Shown here in pieces: positions 17,652 through 26,469 of a DNA stretch of 58,458 nucleotides (position 1 is the stretch's first letter; every line of letters begins with the position of its first letter). Origin of the DNA: Planctomycetales bacterium (GTDB taxonomy: Bacteria > Planctomycetota > Planctomycetia > Planctomycetales > Planctomycetaceae); the NCBI GenBank assembly GCA_026400835.1, contig JAPLOA010000005.1:1-58458 (forward strand), given 5' to 3'. Both the position numbers and the translations under genes were made by a program. The notes beneath the pieces are model-generated. The model was not told the origin of the DNA. It did no database searches and saw only the letters and a program-made list of their open reading frames with translations.

Positions 17652-18538
17652 TGATTGGTCGGCTGATCCTGAAATTCCGCCAGAAGTTTCAACACGGACT
17701 TCGCACGGCATGGTTTCGAGATGTCTTACGACCTCGAATTCTGAAAACCGATCCGATTGAGGCTGACGACCGATCCGTTTGCGAAATCCATGTGATGACC
17801 TCAGACTCAGACTGGCTCAACCTGATCTGGACACTCAAATCCTTCTACCAAGGTTCAGGTCGTCGCTACGCGCTCTGCCTTCATGACGACGGCACGCTTT
17901 CCGCAACGGCCAGAGAGACGCTGCAATCGCATTTTCCGATGGCTCGGATCGTTAGTCGCAGTCAGGCAGATGCTGAAGTTCTGCCAACGCTGATTAGTTT
18001 TCCAAAATGCGGCGAGTTTCGACGGTCCAATCTGCTGGCACCGAAAGTGTTTGACTTTCGCCACTACCTGAAAGCAGATCGCATGCTGCTGCTCGATAGC
18101 GATGTGCTATTCTTCACAGAACCCTTGGAGCTGCTACGGCGTCTTGAAACGCCCGAGTATCGTCTTAACTGCGTGAACGGGGATATCAAGTCAGCCTACA
18201 CTGTGACTCCAGAGTTAGCTCGGCAACATTGTGATGTCCGTTTGATAGAACGATTCAATTCTGGCCTGGGCGTGATTCATCGGGAGTCTCTGAATCTGGA
18301 CTGGATCGAAGAGTTCCTCGCCATCCCGGGGATCATCGGGAACTTTTGGCTGATCGAACAGACGCTCTATGCATTGTGCAGCAGCCGCTTTGGTGTGGAA
18401 CTCCTGCCGGCGGAATACGATGTGTTTCTAAAGGGCGAGGCTGATGATCGACCGTCTCGACATTACGTCGGGGCGATTCGACATTTGATGTACAAAGAGG
18501 GGATGCGGAAGTTGGTTGTGGATATGCGGGGGTGGTGA
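17651..18538 (+). CDS. Putative GT-A glycosyltransferase
   Basis: A 295-residue protein with a nucleotide-diphospho-sugar transferase look: EIHVMTSDSDWLNLIWTLKSF near the start, YALCLHDDGTL, and MLLLDSDVLFF at 145-155 with a D-S-D metal site as in GT8-like enzymes. FNSGLGVIHRESL and a final HYVGAIRHLMYKEGM, where the histidine could complete the metal site, also fit. I cannot assign a named family. It is coupled to the acyltransferase by TGATG and its end runs into a heptamer array. Confidence 0.65.
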   Translation: MIGRLILKFRQKFQHGLRTAWFRDVLRPRILKTDPIEADDRSVCEIHVMTSDSDWLNLIWTLKSFYQGSGRRYALCLHDDGTLSATARETLQSHFPMARIVSRSQADAEVLPTLISFPKCGEFRRSNLLAPKVFDFRHYLKADRMLLLDSDVLFFTEPLELLRRLETPEYRLNCVNGDIKSAYTVTPELARQHCDVRLIERFNSGLGVIHRESLNLDWIEEFLAIPGIIGNFWLIEQTLYALCSSRFGVELLPAEYDVFLKGEADDRPSRHYVGAIRHLMYKEGMRKLVVDMRGW

Positions 18539-18540
18539 GT

Positions 18541-18632
18541 TTGGTCATTTGTCATTTGTCATTTGTCATTTGTCAGTTGTCATTGGTCATTTGTCAGAGG
18601 GTAGAGGGTAGAGGGCAGAGGGCAGGAAGAAG
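18541..18632. repeat. Heptamer array (TTTGTCA then AGAGGGC)
   Basis: GTCATTT units continue with GTCAGTT and then change to AGAGGGT/AGAGGGC units, also of 7 bp. The TTTGTCA half follows the upstream gene end; the half nearest the next gene is here AGAGGGC rather than TGACCAA, so it is an exception to the mirrored layout. A similar composite array is at 19726. Confidence 0.9.
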
Positions 18633-18634
18633 TC

Positions 18635-19723
18635 GTGGGAGATGGCAAACTGTTGACTGAGGATGTTGCTGGCGAACGTCGATTGACGGTCGTGCATTTG
18701 CCGTTCTACAGCGAAAATCCGTATCAGCCTTTGTTGATGCAGGCGCAGCGAGAGCTGGGGCTGAATGTTCGCGAGGGGGGTGGCGGAGGGAATTTTCTGC
18801 GGTCCGCTTTATTCCGCTGGAAAGCCGACGTCATTCATTTTCACTGGCTGCATCCCTACATGATCCGGCCCACGGCTATCGGCACCTTTGTGCGTTCCCT
18901 GCGGTTCCTGGTGGAACTGCTGCTGCTGCGGCTGGCTGGCAAACGGCTGATCTGGACGATGCATAATGAAGGCAACCATGATCGCCGACATCCGCATCTG
19001 GAAAAATTCTTCCGAAGCCTGATTATCCCCGTGTTTCATCAGGTGGTCGTGCATTCCGAGTTCGCTCGCCAGCGTTTTGCATATCACTTTGGGCAGTCGC
19101 GCAACGTCTCCGTCTATCCGCATCCCTGGTACGAAAACGCTTATCCTGACACCATTAGTCGTCAGGAAGCCCGTGCGGCTCTGGGGCTTGCCGAGGAAGA
19201 AACCGTCTTTCTGTTCCTCGGTCGAATTCTGGCCTACAAAGGCGTCCTGCAGTTGATCGATGCCTTTCGATCCATGCCTCAACGATCTCTACGTTTGGTC
19301 ATTGCAGGGGGTATCGGGGACAAGGCCGAGCTGGCTCGTGTGCAAGAGGCAGCTCAGGGTGATGCTCGCATCCTGATGCACCCGTCTTATGTGCCGGCGG
19401 AGAAAATGCAGGTGTACTTTAAGTCGGCTGACGCCGTTGTGTTTCCGTTTCGCGACATCCTGACCTCCGGCAGTGTGGTTCTGGCGATGGGTTTTGCTCG
19501 AGCTGTCATCGTCCCGTCCTGCGGCGGAATTCTGGAGGTCCTGCCGAAGGACTATCGACTGATCTTTTCTCCTAATCAGACGGACGATCTGCGGCGCCTG
19601 CTTGGTGTCGCGGCCGAGGATCGAGAAGAACTGACCGAGCTTGGCGTCGCCTGTCGCAACAGCGTCATGCCCTATACGTGGGCTGGATATGCGCGGCTGC
19701 TGATGACGTTGTATAGAGAGTAG
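18635..19723 (+). CDS. Glycosyltransferase family 4 protein
   Basis: A 362-residue GT-B enzyme with a GTG start just after the array. VVHLPFYSENPYQPLL opens the fold, ADVIHFHWLHPY is the family block before the first helix pair, VFLFLGRILAYKGVLQLIDAF starts the donor domain and FPFRDILTSGSVVLAMGF is the nucleotide-sugar site, with R-D-I-L-T-S-G replacing the usual EGFG motif. The protein at 19872 has the same features, so the two are probably diverged duplicates. Sugar donor unknown. Confidence 0.85.
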   Translation: MGDGKLLTEDVAGERRLTVVHLPFYSENPYQPLLMQAQRELGLNVREGGGGGNFLRSALFRWKADVIHFHWLHPYMIRPTAIGTFVRSLRFLVELLLLRLAGKRLIWTMHNEGNHDRRHPHLEKFFRSLIIPVFHQVVVHSEFARQRFAYHFGQSRNVSVYPHPWYENAYPDTISRQEARAALGLAEEETVFLFLGRILAYKGVLQLIDAFRSMPQRSLRLVIAGGIGDKAELARVQEAAQGDARILMHPSYVPAEKMQVYFKSADAVVFPFRDILTSGSVVLAMGFARAVIVPSCGGILEVLPKDYRLIFSPNQTDDLRRLLGVAAEDREELTELGVACRNSVMPYTWAGYARLLMTLYRE

Positions 19724-19725
19724 GG

Positions 19726-19798
19726 TATTTGTCGTTTGTCAGTTGTCATTTGTCATTTGTCATTTGTCATTGGGCAGAGGGCAGAGGGCAGAGGGCAC
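19726..19798. repeat. Heptamer array (TTTGTCA then AGAGGGC)
   Basis: It has the same composite structure as the array at 18541: TTTGTCG/TTTGTCA units directly after a stop codon, then AGAGGGC units. Two arrays with the same order of two word families, around one GT4 gene, suggest that the array was duplicated with the gene or copied between the two boundaries. Confidence 0.9.
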
Positions 19799-19871
19799 GA
19801 TTTGGGGTCAAAGGCTCAGCGATTAACCTGGGTTGGGGCATCGCCCCGGGAAAACTGAAAAATATGACGGG

Positions 19872-20930
19872 ATGGGTTTTGTGAGAGTGCTGTCGGTACC
19901 TGACTGGCGCGCAGGGAATTCCTACCAGCAGTTACTCGCTGATGCCTTGAAATCGCAGGGTATCGAGACGATCTTTTCGCCCGGATATCGTCGAGGTCTT
20001 CCTCTGTTTCGCATGTGCCGTGACCTGCAGCCGGATTTGATTCATTTGCATTGGCCAGAGGCGTTTTTGGGAAGTTCGACTTCTGACGCTTACCGCACGT
20101 GGCGATTTCCAATCGATTTGGCCCTATGCTGTCGCAGAATTCCACTGGTCTACACGTCTCACAATCTTCGACCCCATAACTCAAAATCCAGTTGGCACAT
20201 CAGTCGAGTTTATCAGTCGATCGTCCGATCGGCCGGAGTCGTCATTGCGCATTCCCGAGGCGCCGGTGAAGCAGTGGTCGCCGAGTTTCCGGACGCCGCT
20301 ACAAAGATTCATGTGATCCCTCACGGGGACTTGTCGTCAACGCTGCCCGCAGCGATGTCTCGGCAGGCGTCTCGCGATGCCCTGCAACTTTCTGAGACTC
20401 CCGTCTGTCTGATGTTTGGCGCTGTGGAACCCTACAAGGGGATTGAGGACGTTTTAAAGTTCTGGAATCATTACAAACCCGGCATCCGACTTGTCATTGC
20501 CGGGCGAGTATCGGACGAAAGCTATGAGACGTCTCTTCGGTCACTGGCGGCTGGAAATCCGTCGATCGATCTTCGTTTTGGCTGGCTGTCTGACGCGGAG
20601 CTGCGACAGTGGCTGTCCGCAGCGGACGTCGTTCTTTTCAACTATCGCACGATCCTGACGTCCGGCGCTGCCTGTCTGGCTCGATCGCTGGGCATTCCGA
20701 TTGTGCTTCCGTCGCGGTTAACCACCGTTGACCTGGGTGAACCTCACAGTCATGTGATTCGATTTCAGAGTTCAGACGAAAAGTTAACGGCCGCGCTGGA
20801 GGCCGCACTGAAAGTAGGCGTGAATTGGGACAGCGCGGCTTTGTGGCGTGAACAGACCAGTTGGTCCAATGTGGCGCAACTTACGGCTAAAGCTTATCAC
20901 GTGGCCAGGGCTTCATTCGGTAATGTTTAA
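19872..20930 (+). CDS. Glycosyltransferase family 4 protein
   Basis: A 352-residue GT-B enzyme related to the gene at 18635: VRVLSVPDWRAGNSYQQLL at the start, PDLIHLHWPEAF, VYTSHNLRPH, CLMFGAVEPYKGIEDVL at the start of the donor domain and FNYRTILTSGAACLARSLG at the donor site, again with T-I-L-T-S-G in place of EGFG. The ATG at 19872 is preferred; the frame is open to a TTG at 19833 but that part has no similarity to its paralogue. The gene is followed by a long non-coding region. Confidence 0.85.
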   Translation: MGFVRVLSVPDWRAGNSYQQLLADALKSQGIETIFSPGYRRGLPLFRMCRDLQPDLIHLHWPEAFLGSSTSDAYRTWRFPIDLALCCRRIPLVYTSHNLRPHNSKSSWHISRVYQSIVRSAGVVIAHSRGAGEAVVAEFPDAATKIHVIPHGDLSSTLPAAMSRQASRDALQLSETPVCLMFGAVEPYKGIEDVLKFWNHYKPGIRLVIAGRVSDESYETSLRSLAAGNPSIDLRFGWLSDAELRQWLSAADVVLFNYRTILTSGAACLARSLGIPIVLPSRLTTVDLGEPHSHVIRFQSSDEKLTAALEAALKVGVNWDSAALWREQTSWSNVAQLTAKAYHVARASFGNV

Positions 20931-20949
20931 ACTCCCGGTGCTCTGTAAA

Positions 20950-21033
20950 GGCTCAGAAAAGGGGTCAGGAACCAATAGCCAAATGGCCCGCAGGGTGCTG
21001 CGCACTATTGGTTCCTGACCCCTTTTCTGAGCC
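20950..21033. repeat. Large palindrome copy 1 of 5 (84 bp)
   Basis: Left arm GGCTCAGAAAAGGGGTCAGG continuing AACCAATAG, 29 bases, is matched perfectly by the right arm. The 26-base centre contains CCAAATGGCCCGCAGGG. The other copies are at 31605, 46002, 53337 and 56229. Transcripts from either strand would form a very stable hairpin with U-rich arms, so bidirectional termination is possible. Confidence 0.95.
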
Positions 21034-21067
21034 ACACCTGAGGGTGTAGTGGCGATTGATTGTGAAA

Positions 21068-21214
21068 GTAGGTCCTTTCTGCCGGAAAGGACTTTCGTGT
21101 TGCCGCAAGGCGAACCATGTGTGCAACTGGCTGAGGATCGCAACGGGCTTTATCAATCCAATTGCACAGATGTCGCGGCCAGCCGCGAAATCCTCCTCGG
21201 CAAGGAGGACCTAC
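21068..21214. repeat. Paired REP-like hairpins
   Basis: GTAGGTCCTTTCTGCCGG with its own hairpin (GTCCTTTC/GAAAGGAC) at 21068-21098 faces a second hairpin (TCCTCC/GGAGGA) ending in GACCTAC at 21185-21214. The two units are inverted relative to one another and begin with the same GTAGGTCCT, so they look like a REP doublet in which each stem kept its own pairing. Confidence 0.65.
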
Positions 21215-21691
21215 CGAAATCGCCGACTGCATCCCTCACCTGGGGCGGCGTTGTCCATGTTCGTGGATTCTCTTGCCCCAAGCTAATGTGTATGGGCCTT
21301 TCAGGCTAAATCGCTACCGTGTCAAAGAGCACTTCATTTCGCGCGTAGCCACAAAAACCGGCAAAGTGAATGTCAAAGTCGATATCCCATGCAAAAGATC
21401 ATCCAACATGTGGGTATCCGGCTCGATGGTCGCTCGGCCTTCGGGAGCGGAGTTGAGGAGAAATGATGATCTGCGCTTGGTGCAAGTCTGGTCTGGACGG
21501 GTGGTCAGTTGTTGGGCGTGAATCTGGCAATTGAAAGGCACGACGAAAAACAAGACCACTAAAGCAACCGTTTGCTATTGGGTGTAATGTCAAAGAAAGT
21601 ACCTCCCGAGGGAAAATATTTTTCACCGCGGGTTGAGATGCTGATATAAGGAGTAGTGGAGGACTGTCCTGAGTCTCAGCATCCGGCAAAT

Positions 21692-21781
21692 ATGCTGATT
21701 TGGTGGACTTCGTGTTCTTTAGTGTTGCTACTCTCTGTGGCGGGTTGCCTGAGGCAGGCACCATTTCAGCGTGACCGCTGA
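21692..21781 (+). CDS. Possible tiny lipoprotein (29 aa)
   Basis: This 29-codon frame starts with ATG and reads as a compact lipoprotein signal: MLIW, a hydrophobic core (LVLLLSV) and a lipobox V-A-G-C at residues 16-19, followed by only ten residues ending QRDR. It lies 35 bp before asnB on the same strand. Small lipoproteins of this style are known (entericidin-like). There is no good ribosome binding site nearby and the length is small, so chance is a real alternative. Confidence 0.3.
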   Translation: MLIWWTSCSLVLLLSVAGCLRQAPFQRDR

Positions 21782-21816
21782 ACCCCGGCCAAGGTTTTGT
21801 TAGGTGTTTCGTTCCC

Positions 21817-23700
21817 ATGTGTGGCATTGCTGGGTTTGTCAGTTCCGCCGTGACCGACAGTGCGGCCGGGCAGGAACTTACTGCACGAATGCTGGATCAG
21901 ATCGTCCACCGGGGCCCCGACGATCGTGGGATACTGCAGGTCCCGTCGGTTGGTTTCTTTGGCGGCATGCAGCGGTTAAGTATTATCGACCTGTGTACGG
22001 GGCAGCAGCCGGTCTGGAACGAAGATCAGACGGTGGCGGTACTGTTCAATGGAGAGATCTACAACTATGTGGAACTGCGAAGTGAGCTGATTTCAAAAGG
22101 CCACGTCTTTCATACGGGATCAGACACGGAGGTGCTGGTTCACCTGTATGAAGAAATGGGCGCGGCGATGCCCGAGCGGCTGCGTGGCATGTTCGGTTTC
22201 GCAATTCTGGACCTGAAAAAAAATCGCTGCCTGATTGCTCGCGATCATTTTGGTCAGAAGCCCATGTATTGGTGGGCTTCCGGTCAGCGATTGGCGTTTG
22301 CCTCAGAGATTAAATCGTTGCTGGTGCTTCCGTTTGTGCCGTGCGAGTCCGATCCGGAAGCGTTTCTCGACTATGTGACGTGGCTGCGTCTGCCCGCACC
22401 TCAAACGCACTTCAAGGACATCTTTCGGCTTGGGCCTGGCGAATTGCTGGACATTGATCTGGCTCAGCCCTCGGCTGCGAAGCCCACGGTGTGGTGGAAG
22501 TTTCAATTTGCCGAGCATCCGCAATTTGTAAGCATGTCAGAAGCTTCGGCGGCTTTAGAACAGGCTTTAGACGAATCTGTTCGGCTGCATTTGCGAAGTG
22601 ATGTACCCATCGGGGTGATGTTAAGTGGCGGTCTGGACAGCCGAGTGATCGGTGGATTTGCAAAACAGCACGTTCAGACGCAGTTGCAGACGTTTTCGGT
22701 GGAGTTCGACGGGGAAGACTCTGAAGGGCCCGCCGCGCTGGAGTCGGCTCGATGGTTGGGCAGCCAGCATCATGCGGTAAAAGTTACTGCCGAAGACCTT
22801 GGCCAGACGATTCGCGACGTAGCCTGGCACTTGGATGAGCCGGTCGCGGACCCGGCTGCCTTTGCCGTGCTGAAGTTATGCCGCATGGCTCGAGAGCATG
22901 TGAAAGTGTTGTTGGGTGGAGAAGGTGCTGACGAACTATTTGCAGGGTATGCTGGTCGCTATCAGTCGATGATGAGCCAGGTAGGCAGGAGCCGCTTTCT
23001 AAGGGCGGTTTCTTGCTTGATTCCAAAGGCCGACCTGACGGCCCAGGCCAGTCGGGTCATGCGGGCTCGCTATCGTGCAGGACGAACGCTGAATGCAGAG
23101 TTGGTGGAATGTCGAATCGAAGGGTTGCCCGGTGGTTCCCTGGCACAGTGGGGGCTGACTGCCGCCCAGTTGAAGCGACTGAGTGTGCGATCCCAGCAGT
23201 ACGCGACACAACTGATTCCGAACGCGGGTCCTATTCTGGATCGCATGCAAATGCTGGATGTAAGATGGCAATTGGCGGAGTCGTTGCTGTTGAAGAGTGA
23301 CAAAATGAGTATGGCTGCGTCATTGGAACTGCGATGTCCGTTTCTGGATTCGGGCGTGGCGGCGGTGGCGAGTCAGATGCCGGCCATGCTAAGGACGGGT
23401 GCCACGGGACCGGGAAAACTGGTACTGCGAGACGTCGCTCAACGGCGATTTGGCGTGGGATCGCAGATCCCCAAGAAAGGCTTCCCGATTCCGCTTGGCG
23501 ACTGGCTGCGAGGCCCATTGCGAGAACAATGTGAGGCCGCCATATTGGGAACAGGTTCACCGTTGGGCTCGCTGCTGGACGCAACACGATTAAGCGAGCT
23601 GTGGGCAGAGTTTCAGTGCGGAGCTCCGCTGGAGGTTTCGCTCTATTCGCTGTGGCTTTACAGTGAATGGGCTGCGACGTTTCTGTACGGTCGTAGTTAG
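21817..23700 (+). CDS. asnB: Asparagine synthase (glutamine-hydrolysing)
   Basis: A 627-residue two-domain amidotransferase. MCGIAGF places the catalytic cysteine at residue 2; HRGPDDRG and FNGEIYNY are glutaminase-domain blocks. The synthetase domain has VMLSGGLDS (the ATP-pyrophosphatase loop) at about 267-275, LLGGEGADELFAGY, and RCPFLDSGVAAVAS. The exopolysaccharide-associated AsnB proteins (XrtA-type amidotransferases) are of this size and are thought to amidate a uronic acid or another carboxylate of the glycan rather than make free asparagine. Its position inside the glycosyltransferase cluster favours that role, by inference. Confidence 0.9.
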   Translation: MCGIAGFVSSAVTDSAAGQELTARMLDQIVHRGPDDRGILQVPSVGFFGGMQRLSIIDLCTGQQPVWNEDQTVAVLFNGEIYNYVELRSELISKGHVFHTGSDTEVLVHLYEEMGAAMPERLRGMFGFAILDLKKNRCLIARDHFGQKPMYWWASGQRLAFASEIKSLLVLPFVPCESDPEAFLDYVTWLRLPAPQTHFKDIFRLGPGELLDIDLAQPSAAKPTVWWKFQFAEHPQFVSMSEASAALEQALDESVRLHLRSDVPIGVMLSGGLDSRVIGGFAKQHVQTQLQTFSVEFDGEDSEGPAALESARWLGSQHHAVKVTAEDLGQTIRDVAWHLDEPVADPAAFAVLKLCRMAREHVKVLLGGEGADELFAGYAGRYQSMMSQVGRSRFLRAVSCLIPKADLTAQASRVMRARYRAGRTLNAELVECRIEGLPGGSLAQWGLTAAQLKRLSVRSQQYATQLIPNAGPILDRMQMLDVRWQLAESLLLKSDKMSMAASLELRCPFLDSGVAAVASQMPAMLRTGATGPGKLVLRDVAQRRFGVGSQIPKKGFPIPLGDWLRGPLREQCEAAILGTGSPLGSLLDATRLSELWAEFQCGAPLEVSLYSLWLYSEWAATFLYGRS

Positions 23701-23734
23701 ACAGTTATCGGGTTAGCCGAATACCGATTAGTGG

Positions 23735-24526
23735 GTGCTTACTAAGGTCGTCCAGTTGCTTACATTCCTTATTCCACTTCAGAGTCCCGAGGCATCGAAG
23801 GACTGGGCTTCTGTGCAGAGGCTGTCAAGGCGGACATTGCGATCCATTGCCCAGCAGACAAGTAACGAATTTCGAATCATTCTAGTTTGCAATAAATCTC
23901 CGGGCGGGATTCAAGATCTGCCGAATCTTACTGTGATTGAAGAGCCGTTTCCGCTTCCGGAACGTACCACGACTGCTCGGATGACCGACAAGTGGTCCAA
24001 GGTCAAACGGGGGCTTATAGCAGCTCGGGAGCAGGGCGCCGGATACATTATGATTTGTGATGCCGATGACTGTGTCAGTCGGCGGCTTGCGGCGTTCTGT
24101 AACGCAGCTCCTCCCTGCTCAGGCTGGAGTTTCGACCGCGCTTTTGTGCATGACGAAAACTCACGCTGGCTGTTCCTGCGAGACAATTTTTCCCAGCTGT
24201 GTGGCACTTCAGCAATCGTGTGGGCCGAACTACACGATCTTCCGCAGTCGATGGAGCAGCGAATTGACGATTTTTTTCTTCTGTGCCACGGACATGGAGT
24301 CATTTCTGATTACATGGTCAAGGTCGGTCGCCCGCTTGTATCCTTACCTTTTCCGGGAGCCGTGTATTGCACGGGAACAGGCGAGAACGATAGCGGCTTT
24401 CGGTTCGCAAATTGGCGCAGCCGTCGTCTGGCTCTGCAGAAGCTGTGGAAGAGTCGTTACCTGTCGAAACGCCGGATCGCGGAGTTTGGCTTGTTTCCTT
24501 TAGAGTGTTTCGGCGATAGCGAATAA
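23735..24526 (+). CDS. Putative glycosyltransferase (rhamnosyltransferase-like)
   Basis: A 263-residue GT-A-like protein with a GTG start. LLTFLIPLQSPEASKDW and LRSIAQQTSNEFRIILVCNK are the start of the fold, and YIMICDADDCVSRRL holds the D-A-D-D metal site. It resembles the group annotated as putative rhamnosyl transferases, which are shorter and lack the usual VVDDGS block. The gene follows asnB after 34 bp and has two GT2 genes behind it. Family assignment is moderate, the function inferred. Confidence 0.65.
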   Translation: MLTKVVQLLTFLIPLQSPEASKDWASVQRLSRRTLRSIAQQTSNEFRIILVCNKSPGGIQDLPNLTVIEEPFPLPERTTTARMTDKWSKVKRGLIAAREQGAGYIMICDADDCVSRRLAAFCNAAPPCSGWSFDRAFVHDENSRWLFLRDNFSQLCGTSAIVWAELHDLPQSMEQRIDDFFLLCHGHGVISDYMVKVGRPLVSLPFPGAVYCTGTGENDSGFRFANWRSRRLALQKLWKSRYLSKRRIAEFGLFPLECFGDSE

Positions 24527-24592
24527 ACGAACAGTCATTGTCTTGGTCTTGCGTATCCGTGTGATTACAAGAATAGTGTTGTGACTAGTAGC

Positions 24593-25531
24593 ATGGCTGC
24601 GGTTTCTATTCTGATACCCTGTTTCAATGCGAGGCAATGGGTGGCCGTGGCGGTCGAATCGGCACTCGGCCATACTTGCGATAGCGTCGAGGTGATTGTT
24701 ATTGATGATGGGTCCACCGATGGAAGTCCAGAAGTTATTCAGGCTTACGGGGATCGTATTCGGTCGGTTTGTCGACAGAATCGCGGCGGCAATCCGACGC
24801 GAAATGAATTGCTGGCGATGGCGACCGGAGAATGGGTTCAGTTCCTCGACGCTGACGACTATTTGCAGCCCGAAAAAGTGGCCAATCAATTGAATTCAAC
24901 CGGACAGGCCTGCGGTACGGTGGATGCGATTTATTCTCCTCACATTACAGAAGTATGGCGAGACGGTAGAGTTGTCGAACAGTCGACCTCTGTGATCGAT
25001 TCCGCAATGAGCCTCGAAGAGCAGTGGATTCGCTGGCAGGTAGCTCAGACGGGAGCTGTCCTGTGGCGTCGGGAATCGCTGTTGGCTATTGGCGGCTGGA
25101 ATGAGGCCTATCCATGCTGTCAGGACAATGAAGTGACACTGCGTGCAATTCAACATGGACTCAAGTTTCATTTCTGCCCCGACGCAGGCGCCGTCTACCG
25201 CATTTGGTCGCAGGCCACCGTATGTCGCAAAGACCCGTTTCGCGTCATTGAAAAGAAGACGCACCTGATTGATCAGATGAAGAATTGGCTGCAGCAGCAA
25301 AATCGCTGGACGCCAGCTTTGGCAGCCGCTGCAGGACAGGCGTTTTTCGAAATGTCGCGCACCATGGCGGCCTACGATTTGCCGCTTGCAGTCGACTATC
25401 AGCAGGAACGTCGCAAGATCGGAGATTATCAAGTCTGTGGACCGGCCGCTCCGCTTTCCTATCGCGTGATGCACCGTGTTGCCGGATTTGAATTGGCCGA
25501 GCGTGTTGCTCGCTGGCGTCGGGGCTCCTGA
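24593..25531 (+). CDS. Glycosyltransferase family 2 protein
   Basis: A 312-residue GT-A enzyme: VSILIPCFNARQWVAVAVES, VIDDGSTDGS, NRGGNPTRNELLAMATGEW and FLDADDYLQPEK in canonical order, then GAVLWRRESLLAIGGWNE with the acceptor-side acidic residues in QDNEVTLRAI. The ATG at 24593 is preferred to an in-frame GTG four codons earlier. The stop shares bases with the next ATG (TGATG), so the two GT2 genes are coupled. Confidence 0.9.
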   Translation: MAAVSILIPCFNARQWVAVAVESALGHTCDSVEVIVIDDGSTDGSPEVIQAYGDRIRSVCRQNRGGNPTRNELLAMATGEWVQFLDADDYLQPEKVANQLNSTGQACGTVDAIYSPHITEVWRDGRVVEQSTSVIDSAMSLEEQWIRWQVAQTGAVLWRRESLLAIGGWNEAYPCCQDNEVTLRAIQHGLKFHFCPDAGAVYRIWSQATVCRKDPFRVIEKKTHLIDQMKNWLQQQNRWTPALAAAAGQAFFEMSRTMAAYDLPLAVDYQQERRKIGDYQVCGPAAPLSYRVMHRVAGFELAERVARWRRGS

Positions 25532-26469
25532 TGACGTCACCTTTTTTTTCTGTCGTCATCCCGACGTACAATCGCGAATCCACTTTGGCGGAAACGCTTG
25601 CCTCTGTGGCCGCACAGGAGTTTCAGGACTTCGAATGCATCGTTGTGGACGATGGGTCGACCGATGGCACGGTTGCAATTGCTCAGTCGTTTCCTTTCGT
25701 TCGCGTGATTTGTCAACAGAACTCTGGTCCTGGGGTGGCTCGGAATACGGGCGTCAATGCTGCAAAAGGCCAGTACATGGCCTTTTTAGACAGCGATGAT
25801 GTCTGGTTTCCTTTGACTCTGTCGAACTATGCGAACGTGATCTCTCAATGCAAGAGCCCGGCATTTGTGACGGGCAAGCCTCAATTGTTCTATCAACCCG
25901 AGGAACTTTCGATCTGCGTGGAGCATCCCGTCGAGTTTGAATCGTTTGCGGATTACTTTTCGTCCGGCGATGAATGGCGGTGGTTTGGCGTATCATCTTT
26001 TGTGATTCGTCGCGACCTGTTTCTCCAGGTCGGCGGATTTGCCGATGGACGCATCAACGGAGAGGATGCTGATCTTGCTATGCGACTTGGGATTGCACCA
26101 GGGTTTGTGCACGTCACAAGCCCCACACAGTTTGGCTATCGCGTTCATGAAGGCAATGTCACGAACGATACGACAAAGTCGCAGGCCGGATTGCAGTTGC
26201 TACTGAACGGTGAAGGGGAAGGGCTTTATCCAGGCGGTCATCAGCGGGCCGGAGAACGAGCCCGAATCATCGCCCGCCATGTTCGCCCCTTTGCAATCAG
26301 TCTGGCACAATCCGGACGCGCATGGACGGCATTTCGGTTTTATCGTGCTGTGCTTGGTGAAGCTCTTCAGAATCATCGGTGGAAGTTCCTGTTGGGCTTA
26401 CCACTCCTTGCGATTTCGGGGTTGATGCGACGTTCCTTGCGAGCAGGGCGAGTTTCCTTCGGATGCTGA
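25531..26469 (+). CDS. Glycosyltransferase family 2 protein
   Basis: A 312-residue GT-A enzyme with FSVVIPTYNRESTLAETLAS, VVDDGSTDGT, NSGPGVARNTGVNAAKGQY and FLDSDDVW. The acceptor side has SFVIRRDLFLQVGGF and GEDADLAMRLG, which holds the catalytic base region. It is linked to the upstream GT2 by TGATG and overlaps the acetyltransferase gene by 7 bp. The two GT2 proteins have equal length and similar block order, but are clearly diverged. Confidence 0.9.
   Translation: MTSPFFSVVIPTYNRESTLAETLASVAAQEFQDFECIVVDDGSTDGTVAIAQSFPFVRVICQQNSGPGVARNTGVNAAKGQYMAFLDSDDVWFPLTLSNYANVISQCKSPAFVTGKPQLFYQPEELSICVEHPVEFESFADYFSSGDEWRWFGVSSFVIRRDLFLQVGGFADGRINGEDADLAMRLGIAPGFVHVTSPTQFGYRVHEGNVTNDTTKSQAGLQLLLNGEGEGLYPGGHQRAGERARIIARHVRPFAISLAQSGRAWTAFRFYRAVLGEALQNHRWKFLLGLPLLAISGLMRRSLRAGRVSFGC

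Larger units (their letters stand above)
20931..21691. other. Long intergenic region with repeats
   Basis: It holds the first large palindrome (20950-21033), a pair of small hairpins (21068-21214), and then about 450 bp in which I see no gene. Short open frames up to 119 codons exist on both strands, but they run through the repeats, have no recognisable motifs and mostly mirror each other, so I do not call them. Confidence 0.6.

Noticed and set aside
21049-21521. Open frames of 76 to 119 codons in the asnB upstream region
   Set aside because: They overlap one another on both strands, pass through hairpin repeats and show no recognisable motif or binding site.
24896-25540. - strand frame of 214 codons opposite a GT2 gene
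   Set aside because: The + strand frame has all GT2 motifs; the opposite frame has none and is a shadow.
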